A DNA stretch of 54,337 bases, taken from positions 1 through 54,337 of the forward strand of contig NZ_QTQP01000048.1 in the NCBI RefSeq assembly GCF_003854275.1, read 5' to 3'. A program made the translations under genes and the position numbers. The notes beneath the pieces are model-generated. The model ran no database searches, was not told the DNA's origin, and saw only the letters and a program-made list of their open reading frames with translations. The number at the start of each line of letters is the position of its first letter. Within the stretch, counting starts at the first letter, position 1. Source of the stretch: Burkholderia sp. Bp8963. GTDB lineage: Bacteria > Pseudomonadota > Gammaproteobacteria > Burkholderiales > Burkholderiaceae. Positions 44,229 to 54,337 of the stretch are shown piece after piece.

Positions 44229-44258
44229 CGCCAGCCCGGCAGACAGACCGGGCTGGCG
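44229..44258 (-). terminator. GC-rich stem-loop after the aldehyde dehydrogenase gene
   Basis: An 11-bp perfect stem (CGCCAGCCCGG 44229-44239 with 44248-44258) with an eight-base loop, 15 bases beyond the aldehyde dehydrogenase stop. No T tract follows on the minus strand, so its terminator role is uncertain. Confidence 0.45.
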
Positions 44259-44273
44259 TGCGTACCCCCCCCT

Positions 44274-45767
44274 TCAATCGAGCTTGAGCCAGGTGGTCTT
44301 CAACTCGCAATACTGGTCGTGCGCATAGACGGACTTGTCGCGCCCGCCGAAGCCCGACTGCTTGAAGCCGCCGAACGGCGTCGACAGATCCCCTTCGCCG
44401 AAGCAGTTGACAGTCACCGTCCCCGCACGGATGCGGGCCGCGATCTTGTGGGCGCTGTTCACGTTATCCGTCCACAGCGAAGCGGCAAGCCCGTAGCACG
44501 TGTCGTTGGCGATTCGAACCGCGTCGTCGACATCCTCGTATTCGATGATGCAGACGACCGGCCCGAACACCTCTTCGCGCGCAATGCTCATCTCAGGCGT
44601 CACCTGATCGAAGATCGTCGGCTCGACGAACCATCCGCCGGTTTCCGTCAGCGTCGCGCGTCCTCCACATACGACGCGAGCGCCTTCCTCCTTCGCCTTC
44701 TCGATGTGCGCGAGCACTTTTTCGTAGTGGTGTTCCTCGATCAGCGCGCCGAGCTTCACGCCAGGGTCGAGCGGGTCGCCGGTCTTCCAGCCGGCAAGCA
44801 CCGCCTGCATTTTCTCCAGCAGTTCCGCCTTCCGGTGCGCCGGAACGAGCATGCGGGAACCGGCACTGCAGTTCTCCCCCATGTTCCAGAACGCGGCCGC
44901 GACGGCCTGCTCGGCCACCGCATCGAGATTCGCGACATCGGGAAGAATGACCTGCGGGTTCTTGCCGCCGCACTCGAGCACCACGCGCTTCAGGTTCGTA
45001 TCCGCCGAGTAGTGCAGGAAGCGCTTTCCGGTGGCGGTCGATCCGGTGAACGCGATGAGATCGACGTCGGGATGAAGTCCCAGCGCCTGCCCCGCGCTTT
45101 CGCCGAAGCCTGTGACGACGCTGAACACGCCTGCCGGCAGGCCGGCCTCGACCGCGAGATCGGCGATCCGCAACGTCGACAGCGACGTCTGCTCGGCCGG
45201 CTTCACGATCACGCTGTTGCCAACGGACAGCGCCGGGCCGATCTTCCATGCGAGCATCAGTGCCGGGAAATTCCACGGCAGCACGGCGCCGACGACGCCG
45301 ATCGGCTCGCGGGTGATCATGCTGACGACGCCCGATCCCGACGGGGAAAGCGCGTCATAGCGCTTGTCAGTCACTTCGGCATGCCAGCGAATGCAGGCCG
45401 CCGACTCGGGAATATCGAGCCCGAGACATTCGCCGATCGGCTTGCCGGCCTCGAGCGCTTCAAGCAGCGCCAGCTCCTCCGTGTGCTCGTCGATCAGTTG
45501 CGCGAGTCGCAGCAGCACCGCTTTCCGGTGCGCCGGCGCGGCCTTCGACCACACGCCGGAATCGAACGCGTCGCGGGCGGCCTCGACCGCGCGATTCACG
45601 TCCCTTTCATCGCATCTCGCCACGTCGGCCAGCACCTTGCCCGATGCCGGGTTTAGCGTACGGAACGTCTCCTTCGAAGCGGCCGGGCATCGCTGCCCGG
45701 CGATGAACGCGCGTCCGTCCAGCGGCAACGCTGCGGCTTTCTGTTTCCATTCCTGATGAGTCGTCAT
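44274..45767 (-). CDS. NAD(P)-dependent aldehyde dehydrogenase (PuuC/betaine-aldehyde group)
   Basis: A 497-residue aldehyde dehydrogenase. The catalytic Asn166 (VLPWNFPALM), general base Glu265 (LECGGKNPQV) and nucleophile Cys300 (MGENCSAGSRMLVPA) are all present, as is the C-terminal TPFGGFKQSGFGGRDKSVYA. The family oxidises aminoaldehydes and semialdehydes. GAGAGGACAGGAC precedes the ATG at 45767. It follows the FAD oxidoreductase by 16 bases, so it is the third gene of an operon with the DapA-like enzyme. A ketoglutarate-semialdehyde or aminobutyraldehyde substrate fits. Confidence 0.92.
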   Translation of the reverse strand: MTTHQEWKQKAAALPLDGRAFIAGQRCPAASKETFRTLNPASGKVLADVARCDERDVNRAVEAARDAFDSGVWSKAAPAHRKAVLLRLAQLIDEHTEELALLEALEAGKPIGECLGLDIPESAACIRWHAEVTDKRYDALSPSGSGVVSMITREPIGVVGAVLPWNFPALMLAWKIGPALSVGNSVIVKPAEQTSLSTLRIADLAVEAGLPAGVFSVVTGFGESAGQALGLHPDVDLIAFTGSTATGKRFLHYSADTNLKRVVLECGGKNPQVILPDVANLDAVAEQAVAAAFWNMGENCSAGSRMLVPAHRKAELLEKMQAVLAGWKTGDPLDPGVKLGALIEEHHYEKVLAHIEKAKEEGARVVCGGRATLTETGGWFVEPTIFDQVTPEMSIAREEVFGPVVCIIEYEDVDDAVRIANDTCYGLAASLWTDNVNSAHKIAARIRAGTVTVNCFGEGDLSTPFGGFKQSGFGGRDKSVYAHDQYCELKTTWLKLD

Positions 45768-45783
45768 GTCCTGTCCTCTCAAT

Positions 45784-47115
45784 TCAAAGCTCGGCGCCCG
45801 CCGAAAATTCCTTCGCCCAGATCGCGGCCGATACCGCCATGTCGACGATCGGCCGCACGGGCAGCGAGCGCGGGTGCGGCTGGTTCAGCCGTTGCCGCAC
45901 GAGCTCGTTCGATTCACCCAGCGCATACTCGGCGATGAGCTTGCCGGAGGCGGATCCCCTGCTCAGGCCGAGGCCGTTGCATCCGACCGCTTCGAAAATG
46001 CCGTCGTCGCGGCGCCCGAACAACGCACCGTTGTTCGCGGACAGGCACAACGGCCCGCCCCACGTGTATTCGAGCTCGACGCCGTTCAGCATCGGGAAGC
46101 GCCGATCGAACGATCGCTGATGCAGGCTCTTCGCCTTCGCCAGATCCGCCGGCGACACTTCGAGCCCGGGCCGGAACGCAAAGTGATTGCGCACGCAGAT
46201 GCGGTCCGTCACCAGCCGGCGCACGGTCGTGCCCATCGGGTCCGCCGGAATCAGCGACCAGGATCGCGTTCCGCCGAGCCGTTTGACTTCGTCCGCGTTC
46301 AACACGCGCGTCATCGACGCGAACGTATAAACGGGCAGCAAGCCGTTCGGATGCCGGCCGAACGTCGCGGCATACGCGTTCGTGCACAGAACGACCTGCT
46401 TCGCGACGATCTTGCCGTGCGCGAAATGCAGCACCCTGGTATCGCCGCGATGCTCGATTTCCGTCACGGCGCTCAGCTCGAACACCTTCACGTTGTTCGG
46501 CAGCGTCGCTGCCAGGCCGCGCATCAGCGCGGCCGGCTGCACCGTGCTGCAACCGGGCGTGAACAGTGCGCCGCGATAGAAATCCGTTCCGGTCACCGCG
46601 CGAATCGCCGGACCGTCGAGCCATTCGAACGCTTCGTCGATCCGCGCGAGGCCGTCTGCAAAATGCTGGAGTGCTGCCTCGCCTTTGCTGTTGACCGATG
46701 CATGAAACTTGCCGTCGTCTCGCCAATCGCAATCGATGTCGTGCCGACGCACGATCGAGCGCACATAGTCGATCCCGTGACGCTGGAACCGAACGTCGGC
46801 CTTGTCCTCTTCCACACTGCGCGAGTAGCTTTCGCTGCTGATGTCGTGCGGCAGATCGACGAAAAATCCGGAATTCCGTCCGGCTGTCGTCCGTCCGATG
46901 CGATCCGCCTCGACGAGTGCGATCGACGCGCCAGGCGCGAGCTCGGCCAGCCGCCGCGCAGCGCACAGTCCGGTAATGCCGCCACCCACGACGACCCAGT
47001 CGTATCGACACTCGGACGACACCGTGTCGGCCGGCGAAGGCGGCGGCAGGATTTCCCACCAGCCGTTGACGCCGTCAGGTGCGGGAAACCGCGCGAATTC
47101 CAGATTCGAGGCCAT
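45784..47115 (-). CDS. FAD-dependent oxidoreductase (DAO/PuuB-like)
   Basis: A 443-residue flavoprotein of the D-amino acid oxidase group. The dinucleotide motif is VVVGGGITGLCAARRL (residues 41-56) and the typical DRIGRTTAGRNSGFFVDLPH segment follows. The C-terminal AVGCNGLGLSRGSASGKLIA is the family end. It should oxidise a secondary or N-methyl amine to an imine, as PuuB, sarcosine oxidase or hydroxyproline oxidase do. It lies six bases after the DapA-like stop. Confidence 0.88.
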   Translation of the reverse strand: MASNLEFARFPAPDGVNGWWEILPPPSPADTVSSECRYDWVVVGGGITGLCAARRLAELAPGASIALVEADRIGRTTAGRNSGFFVDLPHDISSESYSRSVEEDKADVRFQRHGIDYVRSIVRRHDIDCDWRDDGKFHASVNSKGEAALQHFADGLARIDEAFEWLDGPAIRAVTGTDFYRGALFTPGCSTVQPAALMRGLAATLPNNVKVFELSAVTEIEHRGDTRVLHFAHGKIVAKQVVLCTNAYAATFGRHPNGLLPVYTFASMTRVLNADEVKRLGGTRSWSLIPADPMGTTVRRLVTDRICVRNHFAFRPGLEVSPADLAKAKSLHQRSFDRRFPMLNGVELEYTWGGPLCLSANNGALFGRRDDGIFEAVGCNGLGLSRGSASGKLIAEYALGESNELVRQRLNQPHPRSLPVRPIVDMAVSAAIWAKEFSAGAEL

Positions 47116-47121
47116 GTCGTA

Positions 47122-48009
47122 TCACTGAGCCTGGCGGAACAGGGGCTTCACGAGTTGCGCGAAGGCGCTGCGCTCTTCGTCCGACAGCGCGCCGAGCGGC
47201 GCACGCGCCGGACCGACGGGCAGCCCTGCCAGTTCGCAGCCGCAACGCACGTATTGAATGAACTTACCGCTGCGCTCGAGCAGTTCGAGCACCGGCAGAA
47301 GCTGCGCCATCAACTGGCGGCCCTTCGCGAAATCGCCCTGCTTGACGCACGCGTCGTACAGCGCGGTGTGGGCTTCGGGCAGGAAGTTCGACGCACCCCC
47401 AACCCAGCTTTTCGCGCCCCACGCAAAGAACTCGAGTGCCTGGTCGTCCATCCCGCAGCTCAGCACCAGCCTGTCGCCGAAATGCGTGGCAAGGTGGTGC
47501 AGATGCGCGATGTCGCCCGTGCTTTCCTTCATCGCGACGAAATTCGGCCGCTCGAGCAGGGTCGCGAGCACGTCGTCGCCGATGGCCGTGCCCGTGCGCG
47601 CCGGGAAGTTGTACAGCATGATCGGCATGTCGAGCGCATCGTCGACCTTCTGCAAATGGGTCAGCAGTTCTTCCTGCGTCGGCTGCGCGTAGTACGGTGC
47701 GGCCACCAGCAACGCCGACAGGCCGGCCCGCTTGGCCTCCTGGCCCAGGCGAATCACCTCCTTCGTCGTCGTCGCGTTGATGCCGGCCGTCAGGAACGTC
47801 TTGCCGCCCGCCGCTTCGGCGACGGTATTGAACGTCCGCACACGCTCGTCGAAACTCAGCGCGTAGTATTCGCCGGTGGTGCCGCCGATACCGAGGCCCG
47901 ACACGCGGCCGGCCAGGTCGGCCGCATGCCGGCCGAGCAATTCATGGTCGATTTCGCCGTCTGCGCTGAACGGGGTAACCAGCGGTGTATGCACGCCCTC
48001 GAAGCTCAT
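47122..48009 (-). CDS. DapA-family lyase/deaminase
   Basis: A 295-residue TIM-barrel enzyme of the dihydrodipicolinate synthase superfamily. The key residues fall at E. coli DapA positions: Thr44 and Thr45 (GTTGE), Tyr133 and Arg138 (LYNFPARTG), and Schiff-base Lys161 (VAMKESTGD). It is about the family's usual length. Since it sits with an FAD oxidase and an aldehyde dehydrogenase, it more likely works in catabolism, such as hydroxy-pyrroline-carboxylate deaminase or a keto-acid lyase, than in lysine synthesis. GAGAGGAATCGAA precedes the ATG at 48009. First gene of the three-gene operon. Confidence 0.88.
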   Translation of the reverse strand: MSFEGVHTPLVTPFSADGEIDHELLGRHAADLAGRVSGLGIGGTTGEYYALSFDERVRTFNTVAEAAGGKTFLTAGINATTTKEVIRLGQEAKRAGLSALLVAAPYYAQPTQEELLTHLQKVDDALDMPIMLYNFPARTGTAIGDDVLATLLERPNFVAMKESTGDIAHLHHLATHFGDRLVLSCGMDDQALEFFAWGAKSWVGGASNFLPEAHTALYDACVKQGDFAKGRQLMAQLLPVLELLERSGKFIQYVRCGCELAGLPVGPARAPLGALSDEERSAFAQLVKPLFRQAQ

Positions 48010-48201
48010 TTCGATTCCTCTCTTCAATAAGTGGGTCAGGATCTCTGCTTGCCTTCACGACCGTGCTCGGCTGACGAAGGAAGCATACGACTGACGTTCC
48101 GGACAACAAAACTTTTCGATGCGAATCGCGATTGCGATCGCGCCCTGAATGGATCGGCACGCGATTTCATCGATTCCTGGCGATCTCCCGGGCACCGTGA
48201 C

Positions 48202-49497
<1,296 letters not shown>

Positions 49498-49658
49498 TTG
49501 CTCACTCCGATGGGCAGGTCATCACTTGATGCATGTCTTGCAAAACTGCCGATTTCGTTCAAGCCGGGCCGATGCAATATCGGCCCCGTGTCATGTCCGC
49601 ACGCACGGTGCTCCATGGGCTGCAACACCATGCCGCTCATGGAGACGGCCATGCCGCA

Positions 49659-50540
49659 TTACTGCTGCAGCCAGGCCTTCACCTTGTCCGGATGCGCGTC
49701 GACGAACTTCTTGGCCGCCGTTGCGTAGTCGTTCGTGTTGTTTCCTTCGAACTCGATCGCCTCGACATCCGCGAGCGTCAGCTTGAAGTGCTTGAAGAAC
49801 ACGTCAGCGCGCGGAAACTTGCCCGCGAACTGCTTCGACGCGAACGCGTGAATCTGCTCCTCGCCACCCAGCGTCCCCTTCGGATCCTTCAGATAGCGCA
49901 TCTGCCATTTCTGGAACAGCCAATGCGGGCTCCAGGCCGTCGCAACGATCCACTGCTTCGATTGATAGGCGCGCGACACGCCCGCCAGCATGCCGGCTTC
50001 ACTCGACGCCTGCAGGTTGTATCCGTCGAGGCTGTAGGCCTTGACGGTCTTCTCGGACGCCTGCATCAGGCCGCCGCCCGGTTCGATGCCCTGGATCGTC
50101 CCGTTCAGCTTGCTCTTGACATCGGGCTTGTTCAGATCGGCAACCGACGACAGCTGGGCCTCGGGAATGTAGGCCGGCACCGCCCAGCCATTCTTGCCAC
50201 CCGTATAGATCACGCCGACGTCATCCAGGTCGTTCTTGTACTTCGCGTAGTACGTTGCGTGCGTGACCGGCAGCCAGCCGCCCACCATGATGTCCAGATC
50301 GCCACGGGCGACGCCCTGATACTGGATGCCGATATCGGCCTGCACGAACTGGACGGGTTGCTTGAGATCGTTCTCCAGCACGTATTTGGCCACGTTGGCG
50401 ACCGCCAGCACGTCCGCCCAGTTCGTCACCGCAATCTTGACCGGCTCGGCGGCCGAGGCCGGGCCGACGCCGACCCCGAAAGCAACGACTGCCGACACCG
50501 TCAGTTTCGCCAGAAGCGATTTGAACGCATTGCTATTCAT
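49659..50540 (-). CDS. proX: glycine betaine/proline ABC transporter binding protein
   Basis: A 293-residue OpuAC/ProX protein. A signal peptide (LLAKLTVSAVVAFGVGVGPA, ending SAAEP) is followed by VKIAVTNWADVLAVANVAKY, the Trp-rich pocket elements VGGWLPVTHATYYA and TAWSPHWLFQKWQM. It binds a quaternary amine in the periplasm. It lies 189 bases after proW and 161 bases before glyA, all on the same strand. Confidence 0.92.
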   Translation of the reverse strand: MNSNAFKSLLAKLTVSAVVAFGVGVGPASAAEPVKIAVTNWADVLAVANVAKYVLENDLKQPVQFVQADIGIQYQGVARGDLDIMVGGWLPVTHATYYAKYKNDLDDVGVIYTGGKNGWAVPAYIPEAQLSSVADLNKPDVKSKLNGTIQGIEPGGGLMQASEKTVKAYSLDGYNLQASSEAGMLAGVSRAYQSKQWIVATAWSPHWLFQKWQMRYLKDPKGTLGGEEQIHAFASKQFAGKFPRADVFFKHFKLTLADVEAIEFEGNNTNDYATAAKKFVDAHPDKVKAWLQQ

Positions 50541-50729
50541 CTAGTACTCCTTCTTAATCAACCAAGTCCTTGAACGATGACGGACGCCTTGATGTAGCGT
50601 GTCTGGTCCCCGCGCACTGCTGTACTGCTTTCACGACGGCACTGATTGCGCAGTGCCGATCCGCTCCTCAAACACCTCGGTCGATCGCGTGCGCCGCGAA
50701 TGCCTGCGATCGTCGCCCCGGGGAATCGG

Positions 50730-51611
50730 TCAGGTGTGCGCGGTGCCGCTTGCGCCCGACTTCCTTACCCGGGATGCCGGCCTCGATTTCTTCGCCTTCA
50801 CGCCGAAGCTCTCCGTCAGGCGATCCAGCACGATGGCCAGCAACACCACACCGAGGCCGCCTTCGAAGCCGATCCCGATATCCAGACGCTGAATGCCGCT
50901 CAGCACGTACTCGCCGAGCCCGCCCGCGCCGATCATCGACGCGACCACCACCATCGAAAGCGCCATCATGATCGTCTGGTTCACGCCGGCCATGATGGAC
51001 GGCAATGCGTTCGGCAACTGGATCTTCCACAGAAGCTGCCAGTCGGTGCTGCCGAACGAGCGCCCGGCCTCCATCAGCTCCTCGCGCACCTGCCGAATCC
51101 CGAGCGTGGTCAGGCGTACGACCGGCGGCATCGCGAACACGATCGTGGCAATCACGGCCGGAACGCGACCCAGCCCGAACAGAATGACGGCCGGAATCAG
51201 GTAAACGAATGCGGGCATCGTCTGCATGAAATCGAGCAGCGAACGCAGCACCATACCGACCCGGTTGTTCCGGGCGCCCCAGATCCCCAGCGGCACGCCG
51301 ATCACCAGGCTGAAGAACGTCGCGGCCGTGACGAGCGCCAGTGTGGACACCGTCTGCGCCCACAAGCCCATGTAGTGGATGACGAGCAGCGCAAAGCCGA
51401 CGAAGATCGAAAACACGACGCCGCGACGCCACAATGCGAGCCCGATCAGGATCACGAGCATCGCGACGAACGGGATCGCGGCGAGCCCGTCTTCCAGCAG
51501 CTTCACCACCGCGCCGAGTCCGGCCGAGAATGCGTCGAAACCGCCGCGGAAATGTTGAAAAAGGAAGTTGACGACGCTTTCTGCGAACTTCCCGATAACC
51601 GACGCGTTCAT
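50730..51611 (-). CDS. proW: glycine betaine/proline ABC transporter permease
   Basis: A 293-residue inner-membrane permease. The conserved EAA-type loop is REELMEAGRSFGSTDWQLLW, followed by KIQLPNALPSIMAGVNQTIM. About six helices are present, among them FSIFVGFALLVIHYMGLWAQ. The start ATG overlaps the proV stop by four bases (ATGA), with GGAGGG upstream, showing translational coupling. Confidence 0.93.
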   Translation of the reverse strand: MNASVIGKFAESVVNFLFQHFRGGFDAFSAGLGAVVKLLEDGLAAIPFVAMLVILIGLALWRRGVVFSIFVGFALLVIHYMGLWAQTVSTLALVTAATFFSLVIGVPLGIWGARNNRVGMVLRSLLDFMQTMPAFVYLIPAVILFGLGRVPAVIATIVFAMPPVVRLTTLGIRQVREELMEAGRSFGSTDWQLLWKIQLPNALPSIMAGVNQTIMMALSMVVVASMIGAGGLGEYVLSGIQRLDIGIGFEGGLGVVLLAIVLDRLTESFGVKAKKSRPASRVRKSGASGTAHT

Positions 51612-52897
51612 GGCGCCCTCCGTTCCATCACCTGTTTGAGTATCGTCCGGCACGACACGACGCCGGCGAACCTGCCGGCCGCATCCGTGACGGGCACATC
51701 GTGTTGCTGGTTCAGCGCGATCGCCGCAAGCTGATGCAGATTCGTTTCCGTCGACACGCGATCGACGTCGTGGAGGAAGGCCTCCCGAATCGGCCGACTG
51801 CCGGATTTGTGCAGCGTCGCCGCCGTCACACACCCCAGATACCGGCCGGTTTCGTCGCAGACGTAACCGCATTCGGCACCGCTGTCGATCAGTTCATTGA
51901 GGTAACGCTCGGACGGCGTGCCGGCATCGCACGAAATCAGCCCGCGGTCGACTCCGGTCATCAGACTCGAAGCCTTCAGGAAGCGCGACACGTCGACGTT
52001 ACGGAAAAAGTCCCGCACGTACTCGTCCGCCGGCGACTGGATGAGCTCGGCAGGCGTGCCGACCTGAATCAGGCAACCGTCCTTCATGATGCCGATCCGG
52101 CCGCCGATCTTGACTGCTTCCTCGATATCGTGGGAAATGAAGACGATCGTGCGCTGCTCTTCCTTCTGAAGGCGCAGCAACTCGTTCTGCATCTCGAATC
52201 GAATCAGCGGGTCGAGCGCGGAGAACGCCTCGTCCATCAGAAGCACCGACGGGTTCACCGCAAGCGCGCGCGCAAGGCCCACCCGTTGCTGCATGCCGCC
52301 GGAAAGCTCGCTCGGCAGCAGCTTTTCGTACGATCCGAGACCGACGCGCTTCAGTGCGACGCGAGCGATGTCGTAGCGCTCGGCCTTCTTGATGCCGGCC
52401 ACTTCGAGGCCGTACGCGATGTTGTCGAGCACCGTGCGGTTCGGCAGCAGCGCGAACGACTGGAACACCATCGCCATCTTCTGCCGGCGAACGGCGCGCA
52501 GCTCCGGCGTCGACATCGGCGCGATGTCGCGGCCTTCGAGAATGACCTGGCCGGACGTCGGCTCGATCAGCCGGTTGAGCAAGCGAACGAGCGTCGATTT
52601 CCCGGAACCCGACAGCCCCATGATCACGAAGATTTCGCCGGCCTTGACGCTCAGGCTCACGTCGTTGACGGCGACCATGTTGCCGGTCTCGGCGAAGATC
52701 TCGTTGCGCCCACGGCCCTGCCTCATCAGCTCGGCCGCGCGTTCGGGCTTTGCGCCGAAGATCTTCGACAGGTTCTTGACCGTCAGGATGTCGGTTCCGG
52801 ACGCGGCAACCGGCCTGGCCACCGACGCCGCGGCGCCCGTGTTGATGGCGCCCGCCGCTATCACGTCGTTTGGCGCATAGTTCAGATTCGGGGTCAT
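51608..52897 (-). CDS. proV: glycine betaine/proline ABC transporter ATP-binding protein
   Basis: A 429-residue ATPase. Walker A is GLSGSGKST (from residue ~94), the signature is LSGGMQQRVGLARAL, and Walker B is SVLLMDEAFSALDPL. The C-terminal ~120 residues carry two CBS-type domains (ending DVPVTDAAGRFAGVVSCRTI), the ionic-strength sensor of OpuA/ProV ATPases. Start at 52897 follows GGGATGACAGA. First gene of a proV-proW-proX unit. Confidence 0.94.
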   Translation of the reverse strand: MTPNLNYAPNDVIAAGAINTGAAASVARPVAASGTDILTVKNLSKIFGAKPERAAELMRQGRGRNEIFAETGNMVAVNDVSLSVKAGEIFVIMGLSGSGKSTLVRLLNRLIEPTSGQVILEGRDIAPMSTPELRAVRRQKMAMVFQSFALLPNRTVLDNIAYGLEVAGIKKAERYDIARVALKRVGLGSYEKLLPSELSGGMQQRVGLARALAVNPSVLLMDEAFSALDPLIRFEMQNELLRLQKEEQRTIVFISHDIEEAVKIGGRIGIMKDGCLIQVGTPAELIQSPADEYVRDFFRNVDVSRFLKASSLMTGVDRGLISCDAGTPSERYLNELIDSGAECGYVCDETGRYLGCVTAATLHKSGSRPIREAFLHDVDRVSTETNLHQLAAIALNQQHDVPVTDAAGRFAGVVSCRTILKQVMERRAP

Positions 52898-53685
52898 TCT
52901 GTCATCCCAACTGGCTGTTTCAGGAAATTGAAGCCCGCGGCATTCTGCAGTTGCAGACATTTGCGGTCGGCGATCGACGTTGCATTCGCCGGCAAAATCG
53001 CCCTTCAGCTAGCTCGCGGGTTTTCACGGAGCTTGCACCGAAATCAGACGTTGCCGGCCGCAAGAACCGCACGAGTCACCGAAAATCGCACGAATATTGG
53101 AATATTCGAGCTGCAATTCGCGTTCAATCAGGTGGTTCATGCATTGATTGCAGCGTATCAAGCCAAATTGCGACATCCAGCTACATTTTCTCCATCCTTT
53201 CCCATACCTTTGGTAATGCATGCGACGCACGCAGCGACTGCCGCCGCCTCGACCAAGGAAGCGGTCGGCGCGCAACGCCAATACCGTCGGGGCTCCTCGA
53301 TGAAAAATGGGTCGGCGCCCGGCCCGCTGCCGCACGAACGGGGCACCGGCCCGAAAGCGGGATTTAAGGGAAAGTCCTGAGGAAGACACGCAAACGGGCA
53401 TTGACTGCATGCGCGATCGGCTGGAAGCTACGACTCAAACGGCGAGGCTGGCGAGCAAGCGCGCGAATGGCGCCACGCCCGATGCGCGACGCACACGCCT
53501 TCGGCGTTTCATTCATCCGTGGATACGGCTTTGCGATGCCCGCGACATCCTATCGATTTGTCGCAATCGTTCTAGCGGAATCGGCTCCTGTCTTTTCAAA
53601 TAGCGCTGTGCGACGCCGCTTCGCTGGAGACCCGGCGCGAACCCCATCCGACAGGACACCTCTTCACTCACCCTTGGAAAGCGAC
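52898..53685. other. divergent intergenic region between proV and the second glyA
   Basis: About 788 bases holding the promoters of the betaine importer and of the divergent glyA. Apart from the palindrome at 53091-53108 I see no riboswitch, RNA or gene I can support. Confidence 0.4.
53091..53108. promoter_or_regulatory. near-perfect palindrome upstream of proVWX
   Basis: CGAATATT, GG, AATATTCG: 8-bp arms around a two-base centre, AT-rich within a GC-rich setting, 194 bases before the proV start. It has the look of a TetR- or MarR-type operator and could serve the importer operon. Confidence 0.6.
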
Positions 53686-54337
53686 ATGTTCATTCGTGCC
53701 ACCAGTACCGTCGAAAACGTCGATCCCGAAGTGTTTGCAGCGATCGAGCAGGAAAATCGCCGCCAGGAAGATCACATCGAGCTGATCGCGTCGGAAAACT
53801 ACACGAGCCCTGCCGTGATGGCCGCGCAAGGCTCGCAGCTCACGAACAAGTACGCCGAGGGGTACCCGGGCAAGCGCTACTACGGCGGCTGCGAATACGT
53901 CGACATCGTCGAGCAGCTCGCGATCGACCGCGTGAAAGAACTGTTCGGCGCCGAAGCCGCGAACGTCCAGCCGAACTCGGGTTCGCAGGCGAACCAGGGC
54001 GTGTTCTTCGCGATGCTCAAGCCGGGCGACACGATCATGGGCATGAGCCTCGCCGAAGGTGGCCACCTGACGCACGGCTCGCCCGTCAATATGTCGGGCA
54101 AGTGGTTCAACGTCGTCAGCTATGGGCTGAACGAGGCCGAAGACATCGACTACGAGAAGACCGAGGCGCTTGCCAACGAGCACAAGCCGAAGCTGATCAT
54201 TGCGGGCGCGTCGGCGTTCGCGCTGAAGATCGATTTCGAGCGTCTCGCGAAGATCGCGAAGTCGGTCGGCGCGTACCTGATGGTCGACATGGCGCACTAC
54301 GCGGGCCTGATCGCCGCGGGCGTCTACCCGAACCCGG
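53686..54337 (+). CDS. glyA: serine hydroxymethyltransferase, partial (window end)
   Basis: The first 217 residues of SHMT, cut by the window edge. The start MFIRATSTVENVDPEVFAAI and blocks ENRRQEDHIELIASENYTSP, NVQPNSGSQANQGVFFAMLK and DMAHYAGLIAAG are those of a typical housekeeping GlyA. Its codon use is strongly GC3-biased, as for acnB, consistent with high expression. It is divergent from the proVWX operon. It should make glycine and 5,10-methylene-THF from serine. Confidence 0.96.
   Translation, partial: MFIRATSTVENVDPEVFAAIEQENRRQEDHIELIASENYTSPAVMAAQGSQLTNKYAEGYPGKRYYGGCEYVDIVEQLAIDRVKELFGAEAANVQPNSGSQANQGVFFAMLKPGDTIMGMSLAEGGHLTHGSPVNMSGKWFNVVSYGLNEAEDIDYEKTEALANEHKPKLIIAGASAFALKIDFERLAKIAKSVGAYLMVDMAHYAGLIAAGVYPNP

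Noticed and set aside
44229..44258. The GC stem after the aldehyde dehydrogenase as a proven terminator
   Set aside because: Kept only at low confidence because there is no T tract.
53380..53685. Possible glycine, SAH or THF riboswitch ahead of glyA
   Set aside because: I looked for the conserved cores and found none; the leader has only weak local stems.

Overview
The window is GC-rich proteobacterial chromosome, most likely Burkholderia (Burkholderiales). The left edge holds the first ~69 bases of a 16S rRNA gene on the minus strand, whose 5' end and leader look betaproteobacterial. The gene set (AcnB, a glutamine synthetase paralogue, UPF0182, an H-NS-type protein, GbcA/GbcB-like Rieske enzymes, ProVWX, two SHMTs) fits that genus. 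This is an inference from the sequence, not a database result.

Layout. 1-506: rRNA 5' end, leader and a strong rrn promoter firing leftward. 507-4705: an exported DJ-1/PfpI protein divergent from a GlxA/AraC regulator, a YaiI-family protein, an isochorismatase-fold protein lacking its catalytic triad, and a VOC protein. 4775-7580: acnB with an upstream palindrome and a downstream terminator. 7833-12489: LysR/methyltransferase divergent pair, two membrane proteins, and a secreted protein built of perfect six-residue repeats. 12519-17752: cupin/Ap4A phosphorylase operon, a lipoprotein, an AmrS radical SAM/Mth938 operon and small exported proteins. 17944-20144: a type I glutamine synthetase paralogue between two small unknown genes. 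20317-33492: ordinary accessory metabolism and envelope genes (SDR, acylphosphatase, CHRD protein, UPF0182, DUF1810, acyl-CoA synthetase, EF-G-like GTPase, PEBP protein, MscS, TlpA-like thioredoxin, H-NS-like protein, a 45-residue membrane peptide).

33818-36505: DoxX, then a ~1.7 kb scar containing broken pieces of a PHP-domain ATPase (TrlF-like) and of a tyrosine recombinase beside an intact HicAB toxin-antitoxin pair, then a high-potential iron-sulfur protein.

36846-52897: sixteen kilobases of minus-strand genes that look like one quaternary-amine (betaine) catabolic island: LIV-type binding protein, GbcB-like reductase, GbcA-like Rieske oxygenase, LysR, GlxA/AraC and LysR regulators, aldehyde dehydrogenase, FAD amine oxidoreductase, DapA-family lyase/deaminase, a second SHMT (GlyA) and a ProX/ProW/ProV importer. 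The importer would bring in a betaine, the Rieske pair would demethylate it, and the FAD/DapA/ALDH set would degrade the amine skeleton. SHMT would handle glycine and one-carbon units. The DapA/FAD/ALDH trio resembles hydroxyproline-type catabolism, so the substrate may not be simply glycine betaine. The window ends inside a second, divergent glyA (53686 onward), probably the housekeeping copy.

No CRISPR array, tRNA or intact insertion sequence was seen.
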